Shown here one piece after another: positions 36,172 to 44,205 of a stretch of DNA of 64,000 bases (positions are counted from its first letter, which is position 1; each line of letters opens with the position of its first letter). Where the stretch lies: the NCBI RefSeq assembly GCF_003149145.1, contig NZ_QGDQ01000002.1:62001-126000 (forward strand), read 5' to 3'. The notes under the pieces are model-generated. The model was given only the letters and a program-made list of their open reading frames with translations. It was not told the origin of the DNA and did no database searches. A program made the position numbers and the translations under genes. This DNA is from Quadrisphaera granulorum (lineage in GTDB: Bacteria; Actinomycetota; Actinomycetes; Actinomycetales; Quadrisphaeraceae).

Positions 36172-37568
36172 CGCAGGAACGGCGCCGCGCCGTCCCGCCA
36201 GGCGTCGAACGCGGGCTTCGGGCTCCCGTCGCCGCGCACCAGGCCGTACCCGGAGGCGTTCGCCGGTGCCTGGCTGGGGGCTGCCGTGGCATCGTCAGGT
36301 TGTGGGGGAAGGTCCACCACCGAGTACCAGAGCAGCGACCGGACCCAGGGCATCCCGGTGAGCTGCTGGAAGGCGGCGGTGACCGTCGCCGCCTGCAGGT
36401 CCGGGCTGACGTGGTCGGCTTTCCGGTCGTAGTTCCGGTCGGAGAGCGTGGCGAGCGCGCCCGCACCGGAGGTGGGCGCCCCGAACTCGGTGATCCACAC
36501 GCCCTTGCCGGCGTCGCCCTGAGCCTCCAGGAGCGCCCGGACGTCGAGCATCTGCTGCCACCCCGCCCAGGGCTCGTTCTCGCCGGGCAGCGCGGGGAAG
36601 CAGTACGGGTGCACTCCCACCCCGTCGAAGGAGCCCTGGGCGCCCTGCTGGTAGACGACCCGGAGGAAGTCCGCCGGGCTCAGGTGCCCGGACGGGCCAC
36701 TGGTCGTCGGGGCAAGGCCCCCCAGGAGGACGGGCGTCCCCGGCGCAGCGGCGCGCACGGCGGCCGCGGTCACCTGGAGGAGCTTGGCGTAGCGCACCGG
36801 GTCGGGGGAGGGAGTCCAGAAGGCGGCGTTGGGCTCGTTCCAGACCTCCCAGGCGACGACGTCGGCGGGGGCGTACCGAGCGGCGGCAGCAGCCGCGAAC
36901 CTGGCGAACGCCTGGGGATCTGCGGGCGGGCAACTGGTCCGGGCACAGCCGGGGTCACGCGCCCACTCGGGCGTGTACCCGATCACCGGCAGCAGCCGCA
37001 GGCCCGCGTCGTGCACCGACCGCACCGCGTCGTCGACGGGGCCCCAGGTCCACCGGCGAGGCCCTGATGGCTGCACGGTCGCCCAGGAGATGTCGATCCG
37101 GATGGTGTTCGCCCCGGCCACCTTGGCCGCGTCCAGCAGCTCGGTCCGCTCGGCCGCGGACCCTTCGACGAGCTCCCCCAGGGAAAAACCCACCCGCACC
37201 CTCGGATTCTCTCCGGTGGTCGGTGACACCCCTGTCGCCGACGCTGACGGCGAGAGGGGTGTCGGCGACGGCTGCGCAAACGGCGAGGCGGAGCGACCCA
37301 CCGGAGAGCCGTTGAAGGGGTTCCACGCCAGCACCCCAGAGACGACGACGATGACGACGGCGATCGCCAGGAGTACCAGGCTCCGCCGCCCGGAACCCCG
37401 CGCGGACCTGTGGCCCACGTCAGCCCGCTGGATCCGTGGCGGGGCGGACGCGGGGCGGGAAGGATCGGCCCCGCCGCCAGGGCAACCGGCGCCGCCACCC
37501 AGGACACGAGCAACGGGCGCACTCGCTGCCGGCGCGGAGGTGCTCGTGGCTGGTACGGGGATGCCCAC
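36168..37568 (-). CDS. Membrane-anchored GH5/GH39-like glycoside hydrolase
   Basis: 466 aa. A basic, Pro/Ala-rich N-terminus of about 62 residues precedes one transmembrane helix (SLVLLAIAVVIVVVSGVLAW), so the catalytic part is outside. After a Ser/Pro linker comes a TIM-barrel domain (about 125-460) with the acid/base Glu in AWEVWNEPN and the likely nucleophile Glu in VWITEFGAP. This is the clan GH-A layout and resembles PslG-type hydrolases that cut exopolysaccharide in their own biosynthetic locus. It diverges from the glycosyltransferase operon, which supports a role in trimming that polymer. Substrate is not known. Confidence 0.85.
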   Translation of the reverse strand: MGIPVPATSTSAPAASAPVARVLGGGAGCPGGGADPSRPASAPPRIQRADVGHRSARGSGRRSLVLLAIAVVIVVVSGVLAWNPFNGSPVGRSASPFAQPSPTPLSPSASATGVSPTTGENPRVRVGFSLGELVEGSAAERTELLDAAKVAGANTIRIDISWATVQPSGPRRWTWGPVDDAVRSVHDAGLRLLPVIGYTPEWARDPGCARTSCPPADPQAFARFAAAAAARYAPADVVAWEVWNEPNAAFWTPSPDPVRYAKLLQVTAAAVRAAAPGTPVLLGGLAPTTSGPSGHLSPADFLRVVYQQGAQGSFDGVGVHPYCFPALPGENEPWAGWQQMLDVRALLEAQGDAGKGVWITEFGAPTSGAGALATLSDRNYDRKADHVSPDLQAATVTAAFQQLTGMPWVRSLLWYSVVDLPPQPDDATAAPSQAPANASGYGLVRGDGSPKPAFDAWRDGAAPFLR

Positions 37569-37916
37569 ACACGCACGTGGGCGGGCGGGGGGGCACCGGC
37601 ATCATGATGCGGGGCCCACCTCGAGATCGCCAAGTTCCCGCACCGCAACCACGAGAGCTAATTCTCACTCAGAGTGACCATTTGATCACCAAACGGCTCA
37701 AAGGTCGGCTCTGGGTGACGTTTCCCATCACCGACCGTGTTCCCACGCCGCACCAAAACCCGCTACTTTCCTCACGCACGCGTGTCGAGCCGGGCCCGCC
37801 TGCGGGGTGTACCACGACTCCACCGCTCTCCGACGGAGAGCACGACGGCGTAAGGAATCTGCACTGACGCGGACCCCCGCGGGGTCTGCTCGACCCCGAA
37901 GGACGGCGCACCGGCC
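37569..37916. promoter_or_regulatory. Divergent control region of the polysaccharide locus
   Basis: 348 bases between the glycoside hydrolase and the GT2 gene, less GC-rich than its surroundings from about 37650 to 37770. It holds a perfect 13-base palindrome (37665-37677) and a TTTGATCACCAAA stretch (37681-37693). Promoters for both directions must lie here, but I could not place -35/-10 boxes confidently. Confidence 0.5.
37665..37677. promoter_or_regulatory. 13-bp palindrome, possible operator
   Basis: TCACTCAGAGTGA is a perfect 6+1+6 inverted repeat in the divergent spacer, placed where one bound regulator could affect both the hydrolase and the glycosyltransferase operon. The regulator is unknown. 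Confidence 0.4.
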
Positions 37917-38780
37917 ATGTCTGCAGGAGCACCGACCACACTGTCGATCGTCATCCCGGCGCTCAACGAGAGCGAGAACATGCCAGCCCTCATGGCCGGG
38001 CTGCCCCTGGGCGAACTCGGCGCGCTGGGCTGGGACGTCGAGGTGATCGTCGTCGACAACGCCTCCGAAGACGGCACCGGAGACCTCGCCCGCGCGCTGG
38101 GCGCGACGGTCGTCGAGCAGCCTCGGCGCGGCTACGGCAACGCGTACGCCGCGGGGTTCGACGCCGCGCGCGGCGACATCATCGCCACCGGTGACGCTGA
38201 CCTCACCTACCCGTTCGACCACCTCCCGGACCTCCTGCGCGAACTGGTCGACGGCGGTGTCGACTTCCTCACCACCGACCGCCTCCACCGCGCCAACGCG
38301 GCGGCCATGAAGACCTCCCACGCCATCGGCAACGCGGTGCTGTCGACGGTGTCCCGCGCGCTGTTCGGCTCCGCGTTCCGCGACTCCCAGTCCGGCATGT
38401 GGATCTTCCGGCGCAGCGTGTGGTCGTCGCTCGACGTCCGCTCCCCCGGGATGGCGTTCTCCCAGGAGATCAAGAACGAGGCGTGGCGCCGCGGATTCAC
38501 CTGCCGCGAGGTTCCGATCGAGTACCGACCGCGCGGCGGCGTCGTCAAGCTCAACGCCACACGAGACGGACTCACCAACCTCGCCCAGCTGTTCGCGCAC
38601 CGCCTGCGCCGTCCGGTGGACCTCGCGAGCACCTCGCAGGACGTCGTGAGCACGGCGATCCCGGCCCCGGCCAGCCCCCTCGCGTCGCAGGGCCCTTCCA
38701 TCGGCGGCGGTGCGCCGCGCCGCGTGATCGACCTCCGTGAGCCCCAGGATGCGACGCTCGCGTCCGACGGCGTCAGCTGA
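37917..38780 (+). CDS. GT2-family glycosyltransferase, polyprenyl-phosphate sugar synthase-like
   Basis: 287 aa. GT-A fold with LSIVIPALNESENMPALMAG at the front, the VDNASEDGTGDLARALGA loop, and DADLTYPFDHLPDLL carrying the metal-binding Asp residues. It resembles dolichol-phosphate mannose synthase-type enzymes that load a sugar onto polyprenyl phosphate. It has no transmembrane anchor. The next gene codes for a large GT-C-like membrane protein, a plausible user of a lipid-linked sugar. First gene of the operon; the following GTG starts two bases after its stop. Confidence 0.92.
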   Translation: MSAGAPTTLSIVIPALNESENMPALMAGLPLGELGALGWDVEVIVVDNASEDGTGDLARALGATVVEQPRRGYGNAYAAGFDAARGDIIATGDADLTYPFDHLPDLLRELVDGGVDFLTTDRLHRANAAAMKTSHAIGNAVLSTVSRALFGSAFRDSQSGMWIFRRSVWSSLDVRSPGMAFSQEIKNEAWRRGFTCREVPIEYRPRGGVVKLNATRDGLTNLAQLFAHRLRRPVDLASTSQDVVSTAIPAPASPLASQGPSIGGGAPRRVIDLREPQDATLASDGVS

Positions 38781-38781
38781 G

Positions 38782-41331
38782 GTGACCTCGACCCTCCCGT
38801 CGAGCACGCCGTCGGATCTGCTCCCCTCGTCGCCGGCGGAAGGCGATGACGTCCGGTTCGACGCGGACGAGAGCACCGGGCCTGACAAAGACACTGCGCC
38901 TCACGAAGACACCGAGACCGCGGTCGCGGCTCCGCCGGCCGCGCGAGTGCGCGAGCCGGTCCCCGTGCTGGACGTGCCGGCGTGGATGCTCCTCGTGCTC
39001 GTCCTGGCGGGCCTGTGGGCGGCTGCCGTCGTCGGGCGCCCGGTCCCGGTACCGCTCGGCGCTGCGCTCGTCGTCGCCGTCCTCCTCCTCCTCGGTGACC
39101 AAGCCGTCGCGGCGCTGCGGCTCGTGGTGCGCGGCCGGATCTCGCGAGTCCTCGTGGCGGTCGGTGTCGGAACCACCGTGCTCATGACGGCCCTGCTCGC
39201 GCTGAACACCGTCGGTCCGCTCGTCGGTGTTGCCCGGCCGCTGAGCGCCGTCCCGGTCGCGGTGACCGTGACGCTGACCGCGCTCCTCCTGCACCTGCCG
39301 CAGGCAAGGCGCACCCGGCAGACGGGGCTGACCCGGCACGTGGGGCTGCCCGTACCTCGAGCGGGCGCGGTGCTGGGCGGGGCTGCCCTGGCCCTGATCC
39401 CCCTCGCCGGCGGGGCCAGCGCCGTGGCCCTGGACAACGGCCGCGGGCCGGTGCTCGGCGTCGTCGTCATCAGCACCGGACTGGTGCTGCTGGCGGTGCT
39501 GGGACTGCGCCGCCAACCCCCCTCGCGAGGGTGGATCGCCGCGGCCGTCTACGCGGTGTCGCTGTCCTGGCTGCTGATGTCCTCCCTGCGCGGGCCGAGC
39601 ATCACCGGGCACGACGTGCAGACCGAGCACTACGCCGCTCAGCTGGCGGCGACCGCGGGCCACTGGTCACCGAGTGCCTTCCCCTCCGACTACAACGCGT
39701 GCCTGTCGGTCACGGTGCTGCCAGCGGCCCTCGGCGCCCTGCTCCACATCGGCGTGGTGCCCTGGTTCACCGCCGTCGCGCAGATCCTCTTCGCGCTGTG
39801 CCCGGTGGCCGTTGCCGTCGCCGGAGATCGCCTGGCCGGCCCCCGGTTGGGGTTGGCCGCTGCGGTGCTGTTCGCGGCGTTCCCCACCTTCGTCGTGGAC
39901 CTGTCGATGATGGTCCGCCAGGAGGTTGCCTTTCTCCTGGTGGCGGTGATCGTGCTGCTGCTGGTCCAGCGCCACGACGACGCCACCCCCGGCGCGCTGG
40001 GACGCCTCCGCCTCGCGGTGCTCCTGGTCGGGGCGGGAGTCGTGCTGTCGCACTACTCGACCTCCTATGTGCTCATGGTGCAGCTGGGCGTGGCGGCCAT
40101 CGCGTGCGCGGCGCTGAAGCTGTTCCGCATCCAGCGCGGCGTGCGGCCGGTGTTCACGCTGCCGCTGGTCGCCGTCCTCGCGTCCGTGGCGCTGCTGTGG
40201 GGGGGCTCCGCGACCGGCACGGGCGGCAGCGCGGTGCATGTTGCGGGGCAGGTGATCGGCGTCCTGACGGGCCGGGTGGTCGACCAGGTGGGATCCGGCG
40301 ACGCCTCCGTGAGCATCTTCGGTGGCGGCAAGCGGCCGACCCCTCAGGACAGGCTCGACAACGCCGTCGACGACATCGTCGACGGCGCCTCGCCCGAGCA
40401 GAAGACCGCAATCCGTTCCGTGCTGACGCAGTTCCCGCTGGCTGCCCCGCCGGAGGAGGTTCAGCCCCTGACCCCCGTCGGGCGGTTCCTGCGGGGCGCC
40501 GGGATCGACGTCGACACGGTGATCGCCGGCATCCGCACGGCCTCGGCCCAGCTGCTGCAGGTGCTGGTCGGATTCGGGGTGCTCGCCGCCCTGTGGCAAG
40601 CGCTGCGGCGCCGACGCGACCCTGAGCTGGCACTGATGGCGGCGGGCGCGCTGGTGGTGCTGGCCAGCTTCGTGCTCATGCCCCTGCTGACCGCCGCGTA
40701 CGGACTACTACGCGTGTTCCAGCAGGGGCTTCTCGTGGCCGCGGTGCCGACCGTCGTGGTTCTGGCGCGATCGCTGCAGCTGGCACCGGGGGCAGCACTC
40801 CTGGCTACCGGCAGGTGGCGCAGGGCTGGCCGGGTCCGTGGCCGGGTCTCTCGCTGGAGTTCCGGGCGAGACCTGCCCGCACGGGTGGCACTGCTCGTGG
40901 TGATCGCCTTCGCGGTGAGTTCCACCAGCCTGCTGTCGGCGCTGACCGGCGGCTACCAGCCCGCGCTCACCCTGGCCAGCACCGGACCTTACGCCCGCTC
41001 CTTCACCACCAGCAACGGCGAGCTGGCGATGTTCCACTGGGTGGCGCGCCAACCCGCGGTGAAGGCGCAGGGGGGCCAAGCGGTGCAGGCCGATCTGTGG
41101 ACGGGCATCCGCTTCTGGAGCCAGACGCAGGTGTCATCGCCACCGTTGGGGATGCTGCCCCTGGAGCTCCGCGACGGCACGTACGTGCTGGTCGGTAGCG
41201 CGCTCCTCAAGGACGGCACCGCCACCACCGGCACGCCGAACCTCGCAGCCGACTACGCCTACCCGGTGCCGGGCCTGACCAGCAACCGCGACCTCGTCTA
41301 CAACGACACCAGCGCGCAGGTGTGGCGATGA
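38782..41331 (+). CDS. Large polytopic membrane protein, GT-C glycosyltransferase-like
   Basis: 849 aa from GTG 38782, directly after the GT2 stop; an open frame extends to 38737 and the true start is uncertain. After an acidic N-terminal stretch of about 65 residues come roughly 14 transmembrane helices. An extracellular loop after the first helices has ITGHDVQTEHYAAQL and SDYNACLSVTVLPAALG, which with DLSMMVRQEVAFLL recalls GT-C enzymes that take sugars from polyprenyl phosphate; the resemblance is to DUF2206-like proteins. A soluble C-terminal part of about 110 residues follows the last helix (SALTGGYQPALTLASTGPYA). Activity is inferred, not shown. Confidence 0.75.
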   Translation: MTSTLPSSTPSDLLPSSPAEGDDVRFDADESTGPDKDTAPHEDTETAVAAPPAARVREPVPVLDVPAWMLLVLVLAGLWAAAVVGRPVPVPLGAALVVAVLLLLGDQAVAALRLVVRGRISRVLVAVGVGTTVLMTALLALNTVGPLVGVARPLSAVPVAVTVTLTALLLHLPQARRTRQTGLTRHVGLPVPRAGAVLGGAALALIPLAGGASAVALDNGRGPVLGVVVISTGLVLLAVLGLRRQPPSRGWIAAAVYAVSLSWLLMSSLRGPSITGHDVQTEHYAAQLAATAGHWSPSAFPSDYNACLSVTVLPAALGALLHIGVVPWFTAVAQILFALCPVAVAVAGDRLAGPRLGLAAAVLFAAFPTFVVDLSMMVRQEVAFLLVAVIVLLLVQRHDDATPGALGRLRLAVLLVGAGVVLSHYSTSYVLMVQLGVAAIACAALKLFRIQRGVRPVFTLPLVAVLASVALLWGGSATGTGGSAVHVAGQVIGVLTGRVVDQVGSGDASVSIFGGGKRPTPQDRLDNAVDDIVDGASPEQKTAIRSVLTQFPLAAPPEEVQPLTPVGRFLRGAGIDVDTVIAGIRTASAQLLQVLVGFGVLAALWQALRRRRDPELALMAAGALVVLASFVLMPLLTAAYGLLRVFQQGLLVAAVPTVVVLARSLQLAPGAALLATGRWRRAGRVRGRVSRWSSGRDLPARVALLVVIAFAVSSTSLLSALTGGYQPALTLASTGPYARSFTTSNGELAMFHWVARQPAVKAQGGQAVQADLWTGIRFWSQTQVSSPPLGMLPLELRDGTYVLVGSALLKDGTATTGTPNLAADYAYPVPGLTSNRDLVYNDTSAQVWR

Positions 41332-42479
41332 GCGCCGCGGCCGACCGCCTGCTCGTGCTGAGCGGGTACTACCCGCCGCATGTCGGCGGCGTCGAGGTGT
41401 GCGCGCAGCGGTACGCGGAGGCCCTCGCACGGCGCGGCTGGGCTGTGCACGTGCTCACCAGCACCCTCGGGGCGTCGCCTGATCGCACCGAGCGGCCACG
41501 GAAGAACCCCACACCCGGGCAGGTCGTGGTGTCGCGGCTGGAGGGGTGGGAGGTCGCCCACACCCCGCTCCTCCCGGGTCTGCTGACCGCCGCGTGGCGA
41601 GCTGCCAGGGGCGCCACCGTCCACCTGCACACCGGCCACGCCACCACCGACGTGGCGGCGTGGGTGGCGGCGCGCCTGCGGCGGAGCCCTCTGGTCGTGC
41701 ACTTCCACATGGACCTCCCGGCCTCCGGTGTCGTGGGAGCGGTCGTCCTGCCGCTCTACAAGCGCTGGGTGCTCAGCGCTGTGCTGCGCTCGGCGACCCG
41801 GGTCGTGGTGCTCACGGACGCTCAGCGCGAGCACGTGGTCGGCACCCACGGCGTGCGCCCTGAGCGCGTCGCCGTCGTCCCCAACGGCGTCGACGAGCTG
41901 TTCGCAGCCCTTCCCCGCTCAGAACGCCGTTCGGACGAGCCGCTGCGCGTGCTGTCGGTGTGCCGTCTGGTGCCGCAGAAGGAGCCCGGCGTGCTGCTGC
42001 AGTCCCTCGCACTGACCGGCGGGGCGCTCACGGCAACCCTCGTCGGAGACGGCGAGCTGGCGCCGGCGCTGGCGGACCTCGCGGACGAGCTGGACCTGGG
42101 CGAGCGCCTGCGCCTCACCGGTGCACTGTCCGGGAAGGCACTGCACGCGGAGTTCTCCGCGGCGCAGGTCTTCGTCGTGACGTCCGCGGTCGAGGGCATG
42201 CCGCTGGCGCTGCTCGAGGCGATGGCCGCGGGGCTCACCCCCGTGGTGCGCGACCTGCCCGAGCTGCGCTCCGTGGTCGGGGACGCCGGGGTGCTCGTAC
42301 CTGTCGACGACCCTGCCGACGCCCCCGCCGCCTTCGCCGCGGCCCTCGATGCACTGGCGGCGGACCCCGCCCGCTGCGCCGAGCTGGGTCGGGCCGCACG
42401 CGTGGCGGCGGCTGGCCGCACCTGGGAGCAGAGCGCGGACCTGCTGGATGACGTCCTGCTGGCGGAGGTGGTGGTCTGA
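41328..42479 (+). CDS. GT4-family glycosyltransferase
   Basis: 383 aa GT-B enzyme. N-terminal domain opens LLVLSGYYPPHVGGVEVCAQ; C-terminal domain has AVVPNGVDELF, LRVLSVCRLVPQKEPGVLLQ and the donor-binding TSAVEGMPLALLEAMAAGLT in the E-x7-E position. It transfers a sugar from a nucleotide donor at the cytosolic face. ATG 41328 overlaps the upstream stop (ATGA), and the stop overlaps the next ATG. Confidence 0.93.
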   Translation: MSAAADRLLVLSGYYPPHVGGVEVCAQRYAEALARRGWAVHVLTSTLGASPDRTERPRKNPTPGQVVVSRLEGWEVAHTPLLPGLLTAAWRAARGATVHLHTGHATTDVAAWVAARLRRSPLVVHFHMDLPASGVVGAVVLPLYKRWVLSAVLRSATRVVVLTDAQREHVVGTHGVRPERVAVVPNGVDELFAALPRSERRSDEPLRVLSVCRLVPQKEPGVLLQSLALTGGALTATLVGDGELAPALADLADELDLGERLRLTGALSGKALHAEFSAAQVFVVTSAVEGMPLALLEAMAAGLTPVVRDLPELRSVVGDAGVLVPVDDPADAPAAFAAALDALAADPARCAELGRAARVAAAGRTWEQSADLLDDVLLAEVVV

Positions 42480-43621
42480 TGCGGATCGCCATCGTCTACG
42501 ACGCCGTCCACCCCTGGGTGACCGGAGGCGGCGAGCGACGCTTCCACGAGCTCGCCGTGCGGCTGGCCGCCGCGGGGCATGAGGTGCACTGGTACGGCAT
42601 GCGCTGGTGGGACGGGCCTTCGGTGATCGAGCGCGACGGCGTCGTCCTGCATGGCGTCTGCCGGGCGCTGCCCCTCTACACGCCCACCGGTCGACGCTCC
42701 GTGGTCCAGGCCCTCGTCTTCGGGTTGGCGTGCCTGCGCCTGCTGGGCGCCCGCTACGACGTCGTCGACTGCTGCGGCTTCCCCTACTTCTCGCTGTTCG
42801 CGGCGCGACTCGCGACCTGGCTGCGGGGCGGCCGGCTGGTGAGCACCTGGCACGAGGTGTGGGGCCCGGACTACTGGCGCACCTACCTGGGGCGCCTCGG
42901 CATCGTCGGCGCCGTGGTGGAGCGCCTGGCCGCGCAGCTGCCCGACACCGTGGTCCCGGTCTCACCGCAGACCGCCGGACGGCTCACCGAGTTGGGGGTG
43001 AGGGCTCCCGCCACCGTCGTCGTCAACGGTGTCGACCACACCGCCGTGGCGGCGGCCGAGCCGGCGGCCCGCGGGTACGACGTGGTCTGCGCCGGGCGGC
43101 TGTGCGACTTCAAGGACGTCGAGCTGCTGCTCGACGCCCACGCACTGCTGCTCGCCGAGAGGCCCGGCACCACCCTGGGGGTGGTCGGTGACGGCCCGCA
43201 TCGCGAGGCGCTGCAGGCCCGCGTCGAGGCGCTCGGCACCGGGGCGCACGTGGAGTTCACCGGCTGGCTCCCCACCGAGAGCGACGTGCACGGCGTGCTG
43301 AAGTCTTCCGGGGTGCTCGCGCTCACCTCGCAGCGCGAGGGCTTCGGCATCGTGGTGGTCGAGGCTCACGCGTGCGGTGTGCCCGCGGTCGTGGCGGACC
43401 ACCCCGGCAACCTCGCGACGGCCCTGGTCGCCCCCGGAACCGGCACGGTCTGCGCCCCGCAGCCTGCTGCTGTAGCCGCGGCACTGCTCGCCCAGCTGGC
43501 GATCCTCGACGACGACGACGCCCGCGCCGAGGTGCGAGCCGCCGCACGGCGCAACGCCGACCGCTACCACTGGGACACGGTGGCCCGTGAGTACGCCGAC
43601 GTCCTGCAGGGGGCGAAATGA
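42479..43621 (+). CDS. GT4-family glycosyltransferase
   Basis: 380 aa GT-B enzyme, different from its neighbour at 41328. It opens RIAIVYDAVHPWVTGGGERR; the acceptor domain includes WHEVWGPDYWRTYLG, and the donor domain VVNGVDHTAVA, CAGRLCDFKDVELLLDAHA and TSQREGFGIVVVEAHACGVP with the conserved Glu pair. The nucleotide sugar and acceptor are unknown. It overlaps the preceding stop by one base (TGATG) and the following start by four. Confidence 0.93.
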   Translation: MRIAIVYDAVHPWVTGGGERRFHELAVRLAAAGHEVHWYGMRWWDGPSVIERDGVVLHGVCRALPLYTPTGRRSVVQALVFGLACLRLLGARYDVVDCCGFPYFSLFAARLATWLRGGRLVSTWHEVWGPDYWRTYLGRLGIVGAVVERLAAQLPDTVVPVSPQTAGRLTELGVRAPATVVVNGVDHTAVAAAEPAARGYDVVCAGRLCDFKDVELLLDAHALLLAERPGTTLGVVGDGPHREALQARVEALGTGAHVEFTGWLPTESDVHGVLKSSGVLALTSQREGFGIVVVEAHACGVPAVVADHPGNLATALVAPGTGTVCAPQPAAVAAALLAQLAILDDDDARAEVRAAARRNADRYHWDTVAREYADVLQGAK

Positions 43622-44205
43622 TCAGCGACGAGCGCGTGACCAGCGACGACGTGCCGCTGGCACCGCTCGAGCCGGGCCGCTCGGCCACGTTTGCCGCGCT
43701 CCGCGCGCGCGAGGCCGCCGAGAAGGAGGCCTCCGCCGCTCGGCAGACGGTCGCCCGACGCAGCGCCCTCCGCGCGGGCGTCCTCGTCGTCGTCGTCCTC
43801 GTCGTCGGGGTGCTGGTCTGGTGGGCGGCGCGGCTGCCCGGCTCGCCCGTGCGCGACTGGGTCGAGCGGCGTCCCGCTGACGTCACCGCGATGAGCTTCG
43901 TGGATCCCGAGGAGCTGCCCAGCACATTCGTCCCCGGTGACGACGTGGAAGTGAAGGTCCAGGTGCAGCGGACCACGGCCCCCGGCGCGCCGGACACGAG
44001 CAAACAGCTGCGCTGGCAGGCGCGGTGGGAAGCGCCCGACGGGACGACGAAGCCGCTGAAGGACGGCACGGTGACCGTCGCGCCCGACGGGCGCCAGGTT
44101 CTCGATCTCAGCGTCGAGCCACCGGGAAAGGCGTCGGGGCGCCTCGTCGTCGCGTTCGACTCGGGCCAGTGGCTCGCCCTGCGGCTGGAGGCCATCGATG
44201 GCTGA
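43618..44205 (+). CDS. Single-span membrane protein of unknown function
   Basis: 195 aa. An acidic cytoplasmic N-terminus and a short charged helix (about 25-47) are followed by one transmembrane segment (about 53-72, AGVLVVVVLVVGVLVWWAAR). The remaining 120 residues, presumably outside, form a likely beta-sandwich (DDVEVKVQVQRTT, LRWQARWEAPDGT, RLVVAFDSGQWLAL). No family was recognised. It is translationally coupled on both sides within the glycosyltransferase operon, so a part in polymer assembly or chain-length control is plausible but unproven. Confidence 0.82.
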   Translation: MISDERVTSDDVPLAPLEPGRSATFAALRAREAAEKEASAARQTVARRSALRAGVLVVVVLVVGVLVWWAARLPGSPVRDWVERRPADVTAMSFVDPEELPSTFVPGDDVEVKVQVQRTTAPGAPDTSKQLRWQARWEAPDGTTKPLKDGTVTVAPDGRQVLDLSVEPPGKASGRLVVAFDSGQWLALRLEAIDG

